From CAVYPR01 sp052145775 (GTDB lineage Bacteria > Actinomycetota > Acidimicrobiia > Acidimicrobiales > RAAP-2): a stretch of 13,485 nucleotides of DNA. Both the position numbers and the translations under genes were made by a program. Every line of letters begins with the position of its first letter. Position 1 is the first letter of the stretch. The notes beneath the pieces are model-generated. The model did not search any database. It was not told the origin of the DNA and worked only from the letters and a program-made list of their open reading frames with translations. This document shows, piece by piece, positions 13,182 to 13,485 of this stretch. Location: the NCBI GenBank assembly GCA_052145775.1, contig JBKQNY010000213.1, positions 1 through 13,485 on the forward strand, given 5' to 3'.

Positions 13182-13485
13182 GCCGGTCGCGTCGGAGCCG
13201 TCGGCCGGGGGTCGACCCCGGGCCGCGGCCGCTGGGCGATGCCCTGGACGCGGCGGTGGCACGGCTGGGCCCGGCCGGGGTGCCGCCGGCCCCGGCGGCG
13301 TCGCTGTCGGCCGTCTTCTCCCGCTGGGAGGAGATCGCCGGGCCGGCCGTCGCCCGGCACGTGCGCCCGGTCACGCTGCGCGGCGGGGTGCTGGTGGTGG
13401 CGGCCGACCACCCGGCTTGGGCGACCCAGGTGCGCGCCCTGGGCACGGGGCTGTTGGACCGGGTGGGCGAGGTCTCGGGGCGCAC
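13178..13485 (+). CDS. dciA: DUF721 / DciA-like protein, N-terminal part (3' end outside window)
   Basis: 102 codons are visible before the window ends. The start GTG 13178 overlaps the recF stop (GTGA), with GGGGAG just upstream. After a basic N-terminus (SRSRRSRRPG) comes the DUF721 core VFSRWEEIAGPAVARHVRPV, then LRGGVLVVAADHPAWATQVR. DUF721 proteins include DciA, proposed as the ancestral partner that loads the replicative helicase DnaB in bacteria lacking DnaC/DnaI. The place after recF is the standard actinobacterial one, with gyrB expected next. The rest of the protein cannot be judged. Confidence 0.9.
   Translation, partial: MSRSRRSRRPGVDPGPRPLGDALDAAVARLGPAGVPPAPAASLSAVFSRWEEIAGPAVARHVRPVTLRGGVLVVAADHPAWATQVRALGTGLLDRVGEVSGR

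Noticed and set aside
1..13485. CRISPR arrays, insertion sequences, prophage or tRNA genes
   Set aside because: No regularly spaced repeats beyond the two-copy element, no transposase or phage motifs and no tRNA fold were seen; the window is core chromosome.

Overview
The window (about 70% G+C) is the chromosome-origin neighbourhood of a high-GC actinobacterium. Gene order is trxB-trxA-cwlM-like, then parB-parA, rsmG-jag-yidC-yidD-rnpA-rpmH and dnaA-dnaN-recF-DUF721. This is the classical actinobacterial oriC order. The protein features (cwlM-type pseudo-amidase beside trxA, actinobacterial YidC without a lipoprotein signal, Jag with an RG-rich linker, many GTG starts) fit Actinomycetota. An Acidimicrobiia-like lineage is my best guess, but that is inference and not shown by a search.

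Left arm (1-1934, + strand): the 3' part of thioredoxin reductase, thioredoxin, and a two-PG-binding-domain protein whose amidase-like domain has lost most of its zinc ligands. Convergent to it come parB and parA (2129-4247, - strand), which overlap by 26 nt. Between parA and rsmG, where the two are usually adjacent, lie a pair of 29-bp parS-like elements, a solitary single-motif LAGLIDADG gene on the + strand, and about 390 bp with no recognisable gene.

Middle (5222-8911, - strand): a tight operon rpmH>rnpA>yidD>yidC>jag>rsmG. It couples ribosomal protein bL34, the RNase P protein, membrane protein insertion (YidD/YidC), an RNA-binding KH/R3H protein and the 16S rRNA G527 methyltransferase. 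rnpA/yidD and yidD/yidC overlap by 4 nt (ATGA, GTGA). rpmH (44 aa) is complete.

Right arm (9254-13485, + strand): dnaA, a 262-bp dnaA-dnaN intergenic region that carries the best oriC candidate, dnaN, recF and a truncated DUF721/DciA gene that overlaps recF by 4 nt. In the dnaA-dnaN gap a DnaA-box-like site, a short GC-rich spacer, a CTA-type trinucleotide run and the most AT-rich patch I found follow one another. That is the order described for the bacterial basal origin unwinding system.

The genes form one chromosome-maintenance module: initiation (DnaA, oriC, DciA-like), clamp and gap repair (DnaN, RecF), origin segregation (ParA/ParB and putative parS), plus translation, membrane-insertion and redox housekeeping genes. 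The least explained part is 4365-4831, the repeat pair and the LAGLIDADG gene set between rsmG and parA.
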